A DNA stretch of 64,000 bases from NCBI RefSeq assembly GCF_020509005.1, contig NC_063022.1, forward strand, positions 2,232,001-2,296,000, written 5' to 3'. The stretch comes from Fulvia fulva (Eukaryota; Ascomycota; Dothideomycetes; Mycosphaerellales; Mycosphaerellaceae). Shown piece by piece: positions 10,465-21,733 of the stretch. The notes under the pieces are model-generated. The model searched no databases, had not been told where the DNA came from, and saw only the letters and a program-made list of their open reading frames with translations. Numbering within the stretch: the first letter of the stretch is position 1; each line of letters opens with the position of its first letter. Position numbers and translations under genes: made by a program.

Positions 10465-11696
10465 CTTTTTTCTCCGCTGCTGCTCTGAGGATGGAAGGGA
10501 GTTTCTAGTACCAGCAGTCTACAAGCAGAGTACGAGTGCAGACCCTACCATCGACAGCTACTTGCTTCTTTCCAAACGATACGTGCTGTACAGCCTTCAA
10601 CCACTCCCGATCGGAACCCACCGACTTGGCTGGCTTTCGCAATGTCGAGACCAAGTATTACAGGCATTGATAGTGCAATCCACTCTACCGGGCGCTACGA
10701 GAGCGCGCTTTGCCAGGATCTAGCGTGCTTTGACGCTGTTTCTGTTGTCCTTTCGAGCCTTTCAGCCTCCTTCTGGACGTGACAAGTAGGTGGACTCAGG
10801 AGGGGTGGAGCCCGCATTCCATGCAGCAGGCAAGGGTCGGATACCAGCAGCCTCATCTTGAAGCAGCATTTTAATCCCAAAACAAAGCGAAGGAATGTTG
10901 AGCTGAAGTCCATATTGGCTTGAGTAACTTTGATAGACTATTATATCGGCAGCGTCGGGGTCCCGGGGAGCGGCCCAGCCCGTTCTTGGCCCAGGCGAAC
11001 CTTGACCACTTCCAAGGTTGCTCCTTCTTTTCCTCCCCTACAACACGCGACACATGACCAGAATCATAACCATCAAGTATCAACGCCAGCAAGACTTCTC
11101 TCCCCATGCGTCGAACGGTACTCGAACCATGTCCATGCTCTAGCCTCGCCATATGTCTGCGAAAATCCCCCTTGCAGAAGCGTGAACCACTGCCAAGGCG
11201 CCGCAAGTTCCATGCGAGCTCGCTCACACCTATGCATGCTGCCGAATGCGGCACCACCGTGGGACCCATCTGTAGACCCTCAATGCCGTCTTCTCCGGCG
11301 CAGGTACCTCCTACGGTACGACGACCGACTAGGTGGAAAAGAAGGGTATCATGCCAATGGCCCGCACTCCATATCACCTATGCAGCCACTGGGCACGATC
11401 AGCCTCTTCGGTAGGAGCAGTAATCATTCATGACACACTTGATCATGCAGGCCACACTCAGCTCTCGAATACCCACAGCAATCTCATCTCGCTACAAGAG
11501 GCCAGAACTCACACCAGATTTCGAAGAGGCCCCAAGTCCGTGCTATGCCCGAGCATGGTGCTGTCGAAGCGACATCCTCACGTTCGACTTCTTTCTCATA
11601 ATCCTGCCTCGCTCATGTTAGGAGCCCTTGCCCAGGTCACCCTAATCACGCAGCTTCGAGCATTGAGCTGCTACGTTCTGATTCCCTTTGGCGAAG
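10465..11696. promoter_or_regulatory. Shared 1.2-kb spacer between the divergent LysM and chitinase genes
   Basis: The two start codons face away from each other, so this spacer must hold both promoters. Open frames exist on both strands (for example 10871-11377 and 10930-11433), but they overlap each other, lack recognisable motifs and do not join to neighbours, so I do not call a gene. I see no confident individual operator. Co-regulation by a common element is plausible, since LysM genes and large chitinases are often paired in fungi. Confidence 0.5.
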
Positions 11697-14600
11697 ATGC
11701 CTCGGACTAGCATCTGCTCCCTATGGCTGACTCTTTATTCTTCGCTGATCCAGGCAGCAAACTTTACCATTCCACTTCGCAATGGCTCAGAGGTGTACAG
11801 GCCTCTGATCACGGTACACTCTAACTCCACGCCCAAGTTCGAGAATGTCTCTCGCACCAATGTCAACCCTCTGATCAGGGTGTTACTGGCGTCTTCTATT
11901 GGCACAACGCTCGACAAACGACAGGACACAGAGCTCCCAGTTGGCACATGTGCACCGGGTACACCATGCGTCAACGGAGCTTGCTGTAGCTCAACCGGCA
12001 TTTGCGGATACTCCCCAGATCAGTGGTGAGTCATGTATCAATTAGAAGTCGGATTAACAGTCGAACACTAGAGCTGACTCAGAATTCATCCCTACAGCGG
12101 CAGCGACGTCTGTCTCTCGAATTGCGATGCAAAGGCGGAATGTGGACAGTACGGCGTACCAGGAAACAATTCCTGTCCACTGAACGTGTGCTGCTCGAAG
12201 GCAGGTATTTCCGCAGAACGCGAGCAGGATGACATCCAGACACGAAAGCTGACTTCCGGTAGCATGGCTTCTGCGGAACAACGACAGACTATTGCGATGA
12301 CGAATGTCAAGACGAATATGGGCAATGTGGAGATGCTCCCGCGCCATCATGCTCGGGCGCGTCAGCAGGGAGAACTGTGGGTTACTATGAAGCTTGGGTA
12401 AGTCACCGTGAAGATTATGCCTTGACATGACATGATTGACACAAGACAGTCATCACGTAGAGTGTGCATGTCGAAGACACCTAGCGACTTGGACGCTACT
12501 GGCTTCACGCATCTAGTCTTCGCATTCGCATACTTCCACCCAACGACATTCCAGATCACGCCCATGGACGCTGCCGACATTCCTTTATATTCCGAGTTCA
12601 CAGGTCTGAAGTCAAGAAAGGCTTCCTTGCGGACATGGATAGCAATTGGAGGCTGGAGCTTCAATGACCCCGTCAATGTACCTGATACTCAAAGGGCATT
12701 CAGCGACATGTCTTCTTCATCAGAGAGTTGCGCTGCTTTCATTCGAAGCTGTCTTCAATTCATGCAGACGTATGGATTCGATGGAGTTGATCTCGGTAAG
12801 CTACGGTTAAAGCGCGGGAATCAAGCACAACCCATAATATACACTAACACATTCACAAGATTGGGAGTATCCAGGTGCTTGGGATCGGGGAGGAATCAAT
12901 GCCGATACCCAAAATCTCGTGTCCCTATTGCAAGAGATGCGAGCAGCCTTCGGCAACTCATACGGTATTAGCTTGACCCTGCCGTCAAGCTTCTGGTATC
13001 TTCGATGGTTCGACATCAATGGCATGCAAGATTATGTGGACTTCTACAATTTCATGTCTTACGGTATGTGTGTAGTACCTTTGGTGGAGTCCGTCTCACT
13101 GACTGCGTCGCAGACATCCACGGTGTTTGGGACTCTACGAACAAGGAGACCGGCCCATACATCAGACCACACACTAACCTCACCCAGATCAAGTAGATCG
13201 CTAACGCAAAGATCATTGAAATGCATGCTGACAAGCGCCAGGGATGGGCTAGACCTACTATGGCGCAATGATGTGGATCCTCAAAAGGTCAACCTCGGGC
13301 TAGGTTGGTACGGCAGATCATTCACTTTGGCAGACCCTTCTTGCAATACACCCGGATGCGTCTTCAAATCTGGTGGAACACCAGGGCGATGCAACCCAAG
13401 TCCTGACGCTGCCGGTACGCTCATGAATGCTGAGATCATCGAAATCATACAGCAAAACGGCCTCACTCCTGTGTTCGACAAAGAGGCAGCTGTCAAGTGG
13501 ATCACATGGAACAACGATCAGTGGGTTAGCTACGACGACGGCGAGACGACATCGCTGAAACTCCAAGCTGCTAACGAACTCTGCCTTGGCGGCAAGATGA
13601 TCTGGGCATTAGACCAGGATGATGTTGACAGCACCAGCAACCACAACTTGCTCGGGCTGGAGGGCCTTGATCCAGAACTTGTGAGAGAACTTGCAGCTGC
13701 GCAGCTTCAGGCTGAGGTAGATGCCACGACCAGACAATCTTGCTACTGGACCTTTTGTAAGCACTCACTCCCAGTGATGCCAAGCACTACGCTAACGAGA
13801 GGGCAGGTGGTGGGCAGTGTGTCGAAGGCTACTTCGAGACGACTTATGCCAAAGGACAAGTCAGTGGACTTTCGAGGAGTACCACTTGCAGTGGAAGCGA
13901 GTTCCAAACTCTGTGCTGTGCTGCAGGTACCACAACAGGAACCTGTCATTGGGATGGCTGGCGTGGAGTCGGTCTCAGTTGCGCCGCTGGAGGATGCAGC
14001 AGTGCGAACGACTCGGTCGTTGCTGTGAACAGTGAGGCGAGCACCATCTTTCATCATAGCCTCTTACACTAACAACTCCATCTAGGTCATCCCTACGACG
14101 GAGAAGACAGTATCGGCAAGCCTTGCAATGGCGGAACACAGTCTTACTGCTGCAATGGGTTTATTCCTTCGCCTAAATACGACACAACCGACCTCGTCCT
14201 GGTGGGCCAAGGAGGAATCACCAAGCGACAATCTATATCACAAGGTACATGCTATCGAGCAGGACTGGCCACCTCGGCAGCTACCGCCGGAGCTCTTGGA
14301 TTCTTCACAGGACCAGTCGGCTTCTTCTTCGGAGGTATCAGCAGCCTTCTAGCTACTGCCATCGCTTGCAGCTCTGGCAGCAAACCCAGTAAACCACAAC
14401 AAGACAATGCAGTGGCAGTCGGCCTAGTAGCGAAATTGATCATGAGTGCCTTGGACAGTGCTCGCAAATCAGCGTCCTCTACCGTCACAAAGACCGTGAC
14501 CTTGACCGTCGTTCCTGTTCCTGCCACTCAAAGTGGTTGGACCATTCTCCCGACCACACGAGGGCAGACTGACTGTCAAGTCACCTACACCTGTAGATAC

Positions 14601-15530
14601 GGGCAGAACTTTGATGAGATTTGCGACAACCAGCGGTGGGCAATCGATGACTATCTTGGTGGCAATACTGTCTACCATCAGCGGAATCGTGCTGGACGAT
14701 ACTTCAAAGACGACTGGGATAACTGGCGTGCAGACAGGTACCGCTCAGCAGCTAGGCCATCGCTACCTGGTCTTGGCAGGTACCGCTGCGAGGTCGATGA
14801 GTTTCCCATGGGAGGTCTACGTGAAGCCACCTGGCCCAATACCCAAGTCCTCCGCTTTGTCAATGGACCCGCAAATGGACGACAGGGTGGTAATTTCGGA
14901 GTATGGAAACAACTGGTCTGGGAGCCTTGTTCTGCACTCCGCTCTGCAAATGGGCGAGGCGCGCCACCTATCACTTGGGCTTTTGATGGCTACGGGAACG
15001 GCGACGGTCGTGGTCAAGCCAATGGCCAGCACTTCATTCAAGCATATGGCTTCGACTCCCAGACTCAGAACAGCGAATGTTGGGCAACATACACCAAAGG
15101 GGCCAACGGAGCTGCGAGAACAGTCACCGATCAAGGATTTCGAGCACACCCTGCCGATCCAATGTTCGCTGCCCCTTTCAATTATCCTGCCTCAAACTAT
15201 CGCCTGCAGCCCGAGAGTTACCCCGACAACCAACTTCCACAGAACGTTAATATGGGTAGCTGGCTCAAGAGGTCTTTGGTGAGAAGAGTTTTGCAGCGCA
15301 AGAACAGGATCGAAGACATCTTCATCTTGGATCAGTTATTGGAGGATGATGTTGAAGTTTTTGATGATGGTACGGTCATGCCATCGCTCTACTGGTCGCC
15401 TCCACCGCCAGAGCCCACGCAACTGCACACGGCGGACGTGGTGGTGACTTCGAAGGCTGTACTGCCCGGGTCACCAATGGTTCATCGTACTGCATTGCCT
15501 GTCGAGACTGGGACTTCGTGGACAGCATAA
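11697..15530 (+). CDS. Secreted GH18 chitinase with chitin-binding modules fused to a NucA/NucB-like nuclease domain
   Basis: Nine exons (11697-12025, 12098-12200, 12263-12397, 12450-12795, 12860-13063, 13114-13192, 13242-13756, 13807-14031, 14086-15530) encode 1126 residues without a break. Order: signal peptide 1 to about 20; prosequence ending at KR 74-75; ChtBD1 Cys-rich modules about 85-175; GH18 catalytic domain about 184-570 with FDGVDLDWE, catalytic Glu307; a Cys-rich linker; a second KR at 692-693; a Gly-rich hydrophobic stretch 706-740; and a domain around 880-960 with CEVDEFPMGG and later GPANGRQGG, matching the NucA/NucB DNase style. A third KR lies at 1040-1041. Intron 2 uses a GC donor. 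Known family: subgroup-C chitinases resemble killer-toxin alpha/beta subunits. Inference: Kex2 cuts separate chitinase from nuclease. GH18 is certain; the nuclease call is likely. Confidence 0.9.
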
Positions 15531-16353
15531 GCATATCGACCAGTGCCGGCCATCACCAAGGCCTAGTGCGACAACACGTAAAAGTTCCATGGATGCCACG
15601 CTTGTGTTGAGCCTCTCTAATCGTCGTCGTCGTCAGCCTTACATGGTCGTAAGGCTATGCTTCGTATTTACTGATTCCAGGTCGAGATGAAGTCTTCCAA
15701 GCGCTTCAAACCCGATCTGCCGCATTCGCAGAATATACAATACCTTGAACCCGAGACACTTGCGTTAATCAGGTGTTCTTCAGCTACGGCTGCCAGAAGA
15801 CATATGAGGTAATCGGGTTTCCGGGGGCCTGCGACGAATTTCCCGCCATCGGTGATGATCTACCACTTATGCCATGCTCTTAGAAGGCAAAGACCTGGAA
15901 TAATAATGGAGATGTGGTCAACGAGCCAATGTTCAGCCTTGCATTGAACGTTTTCCACGGGAACCAATCGACTAAGTTCTTCCCTCTAGCCCGGGTCACA
16001 GCATGAAAAGGCCGCCTCTTGCAGCCTCTAGTTTTGTTGCAAAAGGCGACGCCGCCCTGAGCTCAGTTCAGAGTGGCTTATTTGACTTCCAACAACTTTC
16101 AGATCGATGGAATCGTTGTCCTTCTTGCCGAATCACGGATACGCAGCAAACCCAGCGAATACCAGCAGATCTTCCTTACTCTATACGAAAGCCTAAACAC
16201 GTGTCAGTCAGATCGGTATCGTCAGCACGTCCTGCTAAGAGGCTGAAGAATGACATACACATCTTCGCGGTTTTCCATCGTCGCAAAGGATCTTCTGTGG
16301 ACAAGGACATTCATGTATTTAAGACAGCATCAGTGCTCCGTCGTTGAACTCTG
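15531..16353. other. Intergenic
   Basis: Downstream of the chitinase. The only open frame of note (16003-16347, plus) has no signal peptide, membrane segment or family motif and is not supported. No repeat or RNA gene seen. Confidence 0.5.
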
Positions 16354-16458
16354 CTAGCAGTTACATACGCCGTCGTTACATGTCGCTTGAGTGACACACT
16401 CCTGAGCGGACACGGTCGCCGCGAGGAGGAGGGAGGCTAGAATGGTGAGGAATTGCAT
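16354..16458 (-). CDS. Tiny secreted cysteine-rich peptide (34 residues) or first exon of one
   Basis: From the ATG at 16458 the frame gives a textbook signal peptide, MQFLTILASLLLAATVSA, then a 16-residue tail with four cysteines ending CNDGVCNC and a TAG. A TATAAA box on the same strand (16526-16521) lies about 65 nt upstream. The sequence GTATGT inside the last codons could instead act as a splice donor. Joined to an AG near 16282 it would lengthen the tail with further Cys residues, so the true 3' structure is open. It is too short for ordinary gene callers. Function unknown; the neighbours are cell-wall and secreted-protein genes. Confidence 0.45.
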   Translation of the reverse strand: MQFLTILASLLLAATVSAQECVTQATCNDGVCNC

Positions 16459-17534
16459 GATGTTGTAGTCTGCTGGTAATACCGGGGTCCTCACGAAAGA
16501 CTACGAGAGATTTAAGCTGTTTTATAGACCTTCTGCTGGAACGCACACCACTTACATCGCTCCAGTCCAATTGCTTCCGATATGGCTCCGTCCGCGTCAA
16601 GAGTCTGGAAGACGCTATACCGGGCCGGCAGTCGGATGTCAAGATAAGTAAAGCCATAGTCTTTCTGATCACTCAACATATAATAGCGAAGAAATTGCCT
16701 TGGACAATGCCTTCTGCTGAGCGCGGCATCCTGAATAGCTAAGGGCCGGGGATCGAAAGCACATCGCCATTGTAGTCGCAGTGCTCTACAAAATGAAGAG
16801 TGATTGGGAACAACTTGAGGCGTAGGTGAGCGTAAGTAGTTTTTTGTTGCAAGAGGTGAAGCACGATAGGACGAGGACCTGATACTTCACGCGTCAAGAC
16901 CCGAATAAGAGCCGTGTTCTGGGCAAGATGGCACCACTGAGGAAGGCCGGAACGGAAGCTGGACACAGGCGCGTGTGCGGCGGTAGGCCATAAAATGTGC
17001 TGTTGGCGGTTGTGAACCTCCAAAGGTAAGCGTAGCGGAGTGGAGCTCTCTACCAACCCTTCTAGACTGCAAAGTAGCGTGCGATCCACGCTATCGCTAC
17101 CCGACGTACAGTGCTTATTATACGACGACATAGGCGTTAGCGACGAGTATATGTTTGCGAGTTCGCCAACAGGCACAGTGCGGTAGGTCACGTGACCCTA
17201 AAACTTGAAAGTTGACCAATCAGAGCGGGCGCCAAGGCTAGTTGAGGACTGGTATAGAGCTTCACTCCCTCGCTGACGCCTCACCTACGTACTCGCAAGC
17301 TCGTACTCCGGTGTGGCTAGCGCTCGGTCGCTACGCTTAATCAATTCCACTGTCGAGCAAAAGTACGTTTGATGACCAAGAATGAGAGGCTCGACATTCC
17401 ATGTTCCAGAAGTCGAAAGTTCACCTTAAAGCAATGTCTACATCGCCATTACAAGTATTTAGCTCAAACACACTGTGCGTTCCATTTTGGTTAAATCTCT
17501 TGCGCTCGTATTACTACGTTCACCCCGAGACACC
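16459..17534. other. Intergenic with a candidate promoter patch
   Basis: No supported gene. A minus-strand open frame ending at 16739 lacks an ATG at its upstream edge and has no recognisable motif. The stretch 17187-17220 holds a strong palindrome and a CCAAT box, listed separately. The remainder up to the 3' end of the DUF4430-like gene shows nothing I can name. Confidence 0.45.
17187..17220. promoter_or_regulatory. GTCACGTGAC palindrome plus CCAAT box
   Basis: GTCACGTGAC at 17187-17196 is a perfect 10-bp palindrome with a CACGTG core, the site class bound by bHLH factors such as Cbf1-like proteins. A CCAATCA motif starts at 17216, 20 bp on. The pair looks like a promoter, but no confident gene starts next to it, so its target is unclear. 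It could mark an uncalled short transcript. Confidence 0.35.
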
Positions 17535-19092
17535 TCAAAGGCCGCTCACAACACTCAGATAGAAGATCTGCGACCTGATCGCGCCACTCCTCTCAGCCTT
17601 ATACTGATAGCACCCATCCTGTATCGGCGCCGTGAAAAGCACAATCCCATTAGAGTCAGAAGTTGCCCCAGCCAGAGTCGCGCCCGCAGCGGGACGGTTT
17701 CCTGAACCATTCCCATCCGTCTGCGTCACTGTCACCAGGACCGCAGCTCCCGGTTGTACGACAGCATATTGCGAGTCAAGGTTCAAGAAAGCATTAGCAT
17801 TGAACGCATCAAAAGCCCACAGGCCCTCAGTGCCGGGGACAGTCTGCTTTTGACAACCACCGGCATTTGTGAAGACCCGGTCGCGAAGCACACCCCAGTA
17901 CTGGGAGCCAGTCTGAGCCGAATCACGAATGCGAGTGATGAAGAAGTCTCGAAACTGATTACTATAAGAGCCGTCAAAGCCAAAGCCCTCCTGCTGGCCA
18001 GTGTCATTGATGGCGGTCGTGAGGGTGCCACCAGGGGTGGGGTTATTGTTATTGTTTGTGCCGTCGCAGAGATGGGTACCACCTGATGGAGTTGTGATAT
18101 TTTCTGGTCCGGTGATGATGCAGCCGTCGAAGGTCGTGCCTTCGGCGGTGTTGCCTTCGATGCGGAAACGGTAGTTGGTTTGGCCGGCAGGGGCAGGTGC
18201 GGTGCAGGAGATTTGACGGCCAGTCGTGTAGGCTGCGACTGGAGGAGCGGCGCCGCAGGTTCTGCCAGCGCCGTTTGCGAATGTGGTGGTTGTGGTTGTG
18301 GCTGTTTGGCAGGACGTGACTTGATCGAGCGGGACGCTAACGGAAACGGTTGTGGTCTGAGGCAAGAAGTGTGCGGTGAGGACTGGTGTCTGGTGAATGG
18401 AAGGTGGGAGGAGTGCTTACCATAGCTGCCTCTGTGGTGCTAGAAGTGACAGTGACTGTCGTGAGGATCGTCGACGTCGATGTTGACACGGAGGTCTTCG
18501 CAGTACCAAGCAAGCAAGAGCAAGCGCTGCTGATCTTTAATGTGAGAGGCTTCCCTGTACCACAACCAGCACCTGACATGGAGGGAATAGTCGGCGCTGC
18601 TCTCTTCTGATTGCCACCTGCAGGAGGAGTGCCCTGATAGGTGAAGAGTCGCTCCGTAGTGAACGTTCCCTCCACAGCAGTGGTGGTCGTGGTGCATGTT
18701 GGCGAGACAGTCGCTGGAGTAGGAGTGATGGCGAATGTGGCCCTGCTGGTGGCTTTGTCTGGGATGACAGTGGTCTTGCTCGTAGTCGTGATGGTCTTAG
18801 TCGTCTTCACCATAGTGGTCTTGATGCAAGGCTTGCGGATAATGTACTGGCTGCAGAAAGCAGAGGCGACCTTGGCCTCCGCAGGCTTCTGTTTGATACT
18901 GTTGAAGCATTTGTCTGTGTCACGCTGTTAGTACGGAGGCTCATACACGTCGTAGTCTTTGTGATCTCTACCAGCCGGGCAGGAAGGCGCTGGTTTCCCA
19001 TATCCAGGCGGCTTCCCATAGTACTGAGCGAGCGGGTTGGCGGCGACGCTGCCTAGCAGCACCGCTATCGAAAGAATAGAAGGAAGCTGCAT
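17535..19092 (-). CDS. Secreted threonine-rich protein with DUF4430-like and Ig-like C-terminal parts
   Basis: Three exons (19092-18972, 18914-18421, 18356-17535) give 478 residues. The first intron has a perfect TACTAAC branch site and the second is GTAAGC...CTCAG. Signal peptide: MQLPSILSIAVLLGSVAA. A short Cys-rich region follows (CFNSIKQKP, FCSQYIIRKPC), then long Thr/Ser stretches suited to O-glycosylation (about 55-190). A C-terminal globular part contains FFITRIRDS, YWGVLRDRVF and LWAFDAFNA, the style of DUF4430 domains. A final beta-rich stretch (AGATLAGATSDSNGIVLF, YKAERSGAIRS) is like bacterial-type Ig folds. No GPI signal is evident. Probably a cell-wall or extracellular protein. 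The gene is firm; the domain name is by recognition only. Confidence 0.75.
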
Positions 19093-19841
19093 CCTGGAAC
19101 CTGATATAATCGAACGAGCGTGAATCTCCAGCAACGAGTGCGAGTATCAAAGCTGCTGCTGATCCAAAGTCCACCGGCAGAGGTGTTCTTAACATCCTTT
19201 TCTGTATCCCAGCTCAGTTTCCCATCCGTTGTCCAGACCTCGTGGCACGCGCAGGGCAGCGCAGCCTTCAGCCAGCCACATGGCTCCCCTGAGCGTCTTG
19301 GAGCGGGTGATCCTTCACATAAATGCCCAAGAAAGTCGTGACAAGCGAGAGAAGCTGGATTCGACCAGTGCCTGAGCCCGTGCCGGATGTCGATGGTCAT
19401 GAAAATGAACGACTGTGGCGTTCTGGGCGTGCTGAAGCTGCTTATACTTTAGTGATGACCATAAAGGACACAAGTCAGCGGCGTGGTGGAACTTTCTACA
19501 TCGAGCACGGCACAGCACGATATTGTGTCACCCAGGAGAGAGCTAAGGATGCTGGAAGACCAGAGCTCAGAAAATCTTCTCCGTCGTCGATGGCGTACGC
19601 TTCAAAATAATGTCCCATCTTGCAGCATCTACCTCGACAGCAATTCTAGAAAGCCTCTGTCACATATTTGACTGCATTCGTCTGGTGCTTGCAGGCTGAC
19701 TGTCCCTTCTTCCGCAGACCACACAATATGAGACCTTCCCAAAGCGGTAAGTCGTGGGAGTAAGACTTTGTGGCGCACCTATAGCGCTGGCTCGGAACGC
19801 ACCTAACACAAGCTACGAGCCGCATTTGGTGGCTTGTGCCA
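19093..19841. other. Intergenic
   Basis: This contains the promoter of the secreted DUF4430-like gene. A 95-codon open frame starting at the ATG 19323 (plus) has no recognisable features and overlaps frames on the other strand, so it is not called. No repeats or RNA genes seen. Confidence 0.45.
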
Positions 19842-20284
19842 TCACTGCCATGAGACAGGAGTCTGTACCCTAGAGACCTCACATGAGGCCCGAGCGTCGA
19901 AGAATCCAGCACACACCGAAGGAGCGACCTTCGCATGGAGCTCTGTCTCACAGGCAGACTTTGCACAGGCATTGCCCAGAGCTGTGCCCGCTGCCAGCAG
20001 ATCAGACTCGGGAACCACACATCTGTCCTCAATTGTGGTATTGATAAGGCTGGTGAGTCTGGTGCAGTCAAAGGGCCTCGGCATGTCCCTATACCGCAAC
20101 GCATTTGCACACTGCCTTGGATCTGCAAACGATCGACCCAAAATAAGATCTTGCTCATTTGTTGCTTCGCGCTGTCCTGAAGTGGTGTAGTCGCATGCTC
20201 AAGCATTGCACTAGCCGCAACGTACAGACGTACCACGCGATGATTCGCGAAGTTCGGGTTCAGTGTGTCTTGGAAGTACCTCAT
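19842..20284 (-). CDS. Small cysteine-rich hypothetical protein
   Basis: A two-exon model, 20284-20234 and 20171-19842 (62-nt intron GTACGT...GACAG), gives 126 residues. The second exon holds seven of the Cys residues, including RQCANAL, FDCTRL, EDRCVV, NACAKSACE, SVCAGF and RASCEV. Regular Cys spacing over about 80 residues suggests a disulphide-rich fold. The modelled first exon (MRYFQDTLNPNF) is not a signal peptide. The real 5' end may lie in another upstream exon, and in the unspliced frame a TGA precedes the Cys region. A TATATA-containing stretch at about 20340-20350 could be the promoter. Family unknown. Confidence 0.4.
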
Positions 20285-21733
20285 CAGTACTCGAGAGTAC
20301 TGCAGACAGGCCCGTTCCTTTTGTCATCTCCTTCGTGGCCTTATATATGTAAAGAAAACGATGTTTTGCAGTCGCTAATGAGCAGGGTTCCCAATCCTAA
20401 GGACTAATTCTGCCTCTCAAAGTCCCGACGCGCGTCGAAAGATTGACAGGCAGGACCAGCCCGTGCACCACATCGTGCTCAAGGAGACGATTTCCTGCCC
20501 ACTGGCTTCCTGAGTCCCGAGACGGGCTTATCATGACGCCCAAAACCATAATACCAGAAACAGAGAGGCCAACTGCAGCATACGTCGCGCCTCATCTCAT
20601 GATCTGTTTTTCTCTTTCGCGAGGACGAGGCCAGTCTGTTATGACCGCTGAACAGGGAGCAAGCGTATAGTAGACCGCATTACGACGTCCAGAAAATAGA
20701 TGCATCGACCCGGCCGACTAGACATCCAGACAACCCGATCCGGTTCCTGGCCATTGTTCGTGTCGATGAAGTTGCAAAGCCCATGTCCATTCATTCATAC
20801 TGTTCCCAACATGGAGCAAGTGTAGTGGTGGAAATTTTTGGAGGGTTAAGTATGCGTACAATACTGACAACGACCTCACTACCTCGAAGCACCGCTTGAC
20901 TTCGTCGAGCTGCCAGCTGCCCCTCGCCCAGGGCCACGACCCCTTTCCTGGGAATGGTTTAATCATGATTGAACAGTGACTCGGAGGCCTGTTGCGAAAA
21001 ATGCGTCCCAAGCGGTAAATTGGTCGAGCCCGGTCGAAGCGAAGAGGAAGGTCGACTCAGTGAAAGATCTCGCCATGATCTCACAGTGAGATGGCAATTT
21101 CTTGCAGGACATGCACCTCAATCCATGTCTTCCATCGAATCCGATCAAAGCGATGTCGTTGAAGAAGCGCTCATGATGAGGAGCGTCGAGCCGACCCTCA
21201 CGATCTGCGTTGCTTGACTTGCTGCCGAGACTCTTGTTTGCCATGATATCGCGTTTCGTGAAATTCAGCACGATCCGTTCAACGAATAAGTTGTCAAGAT
21301 GTTTCCGAAAAAAGTCGTGGTGTCAGCGTCGAGGATCGACTGCGCTGCAACATCAACGTATCTTACCTCTCACTACCTCACATGGCTGGCGCTTTTCCAA
21401 CATGGGCAATATCTCCTCGTCTTGCAGCGTCAGCGTAATCAACCCAATTGTATCGTGCAAAAGATACAGGCTGAGATGTCAAAGTTGATTTCATTGTTCC
21501 CACAGTCACAGCATGGCATGCGTCTAGCTACAAGCAGCGCAATGCCTTTTTGGTATCATTTCGTGTTCATCCATAATCGCGCCAATAGCCGTGGCATCGC
21601 AGTCGGGCCATACCATACCGGTCCCGTGCCCTTCCCATGAAACTCCAAAACTCCATATCGCTTCCAAGCTGACCCGCAGCGCTTTCCATAACCACTTTTC
21701 GGCAGGTTGCCCCCACCCCCAGGTCCACATTCC
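20285..21733. other. Gene-poor stretch
   Basis: About 1.4 kb with only short overlapping open frames on both strands. None has a family motif, signal peptide or plausible splice continuation. Composition is ordinary, without RIP signature. I see nothing supportable. Confidence 0.45.

Noticed and set aside
10871..11433. Overlapping 168- and 167-codon frames on opposite strands between LysM and chitinase
   Set aside because: Neither has signal peptide, domain or splice continuation; they most likely lie in promoter sequence.
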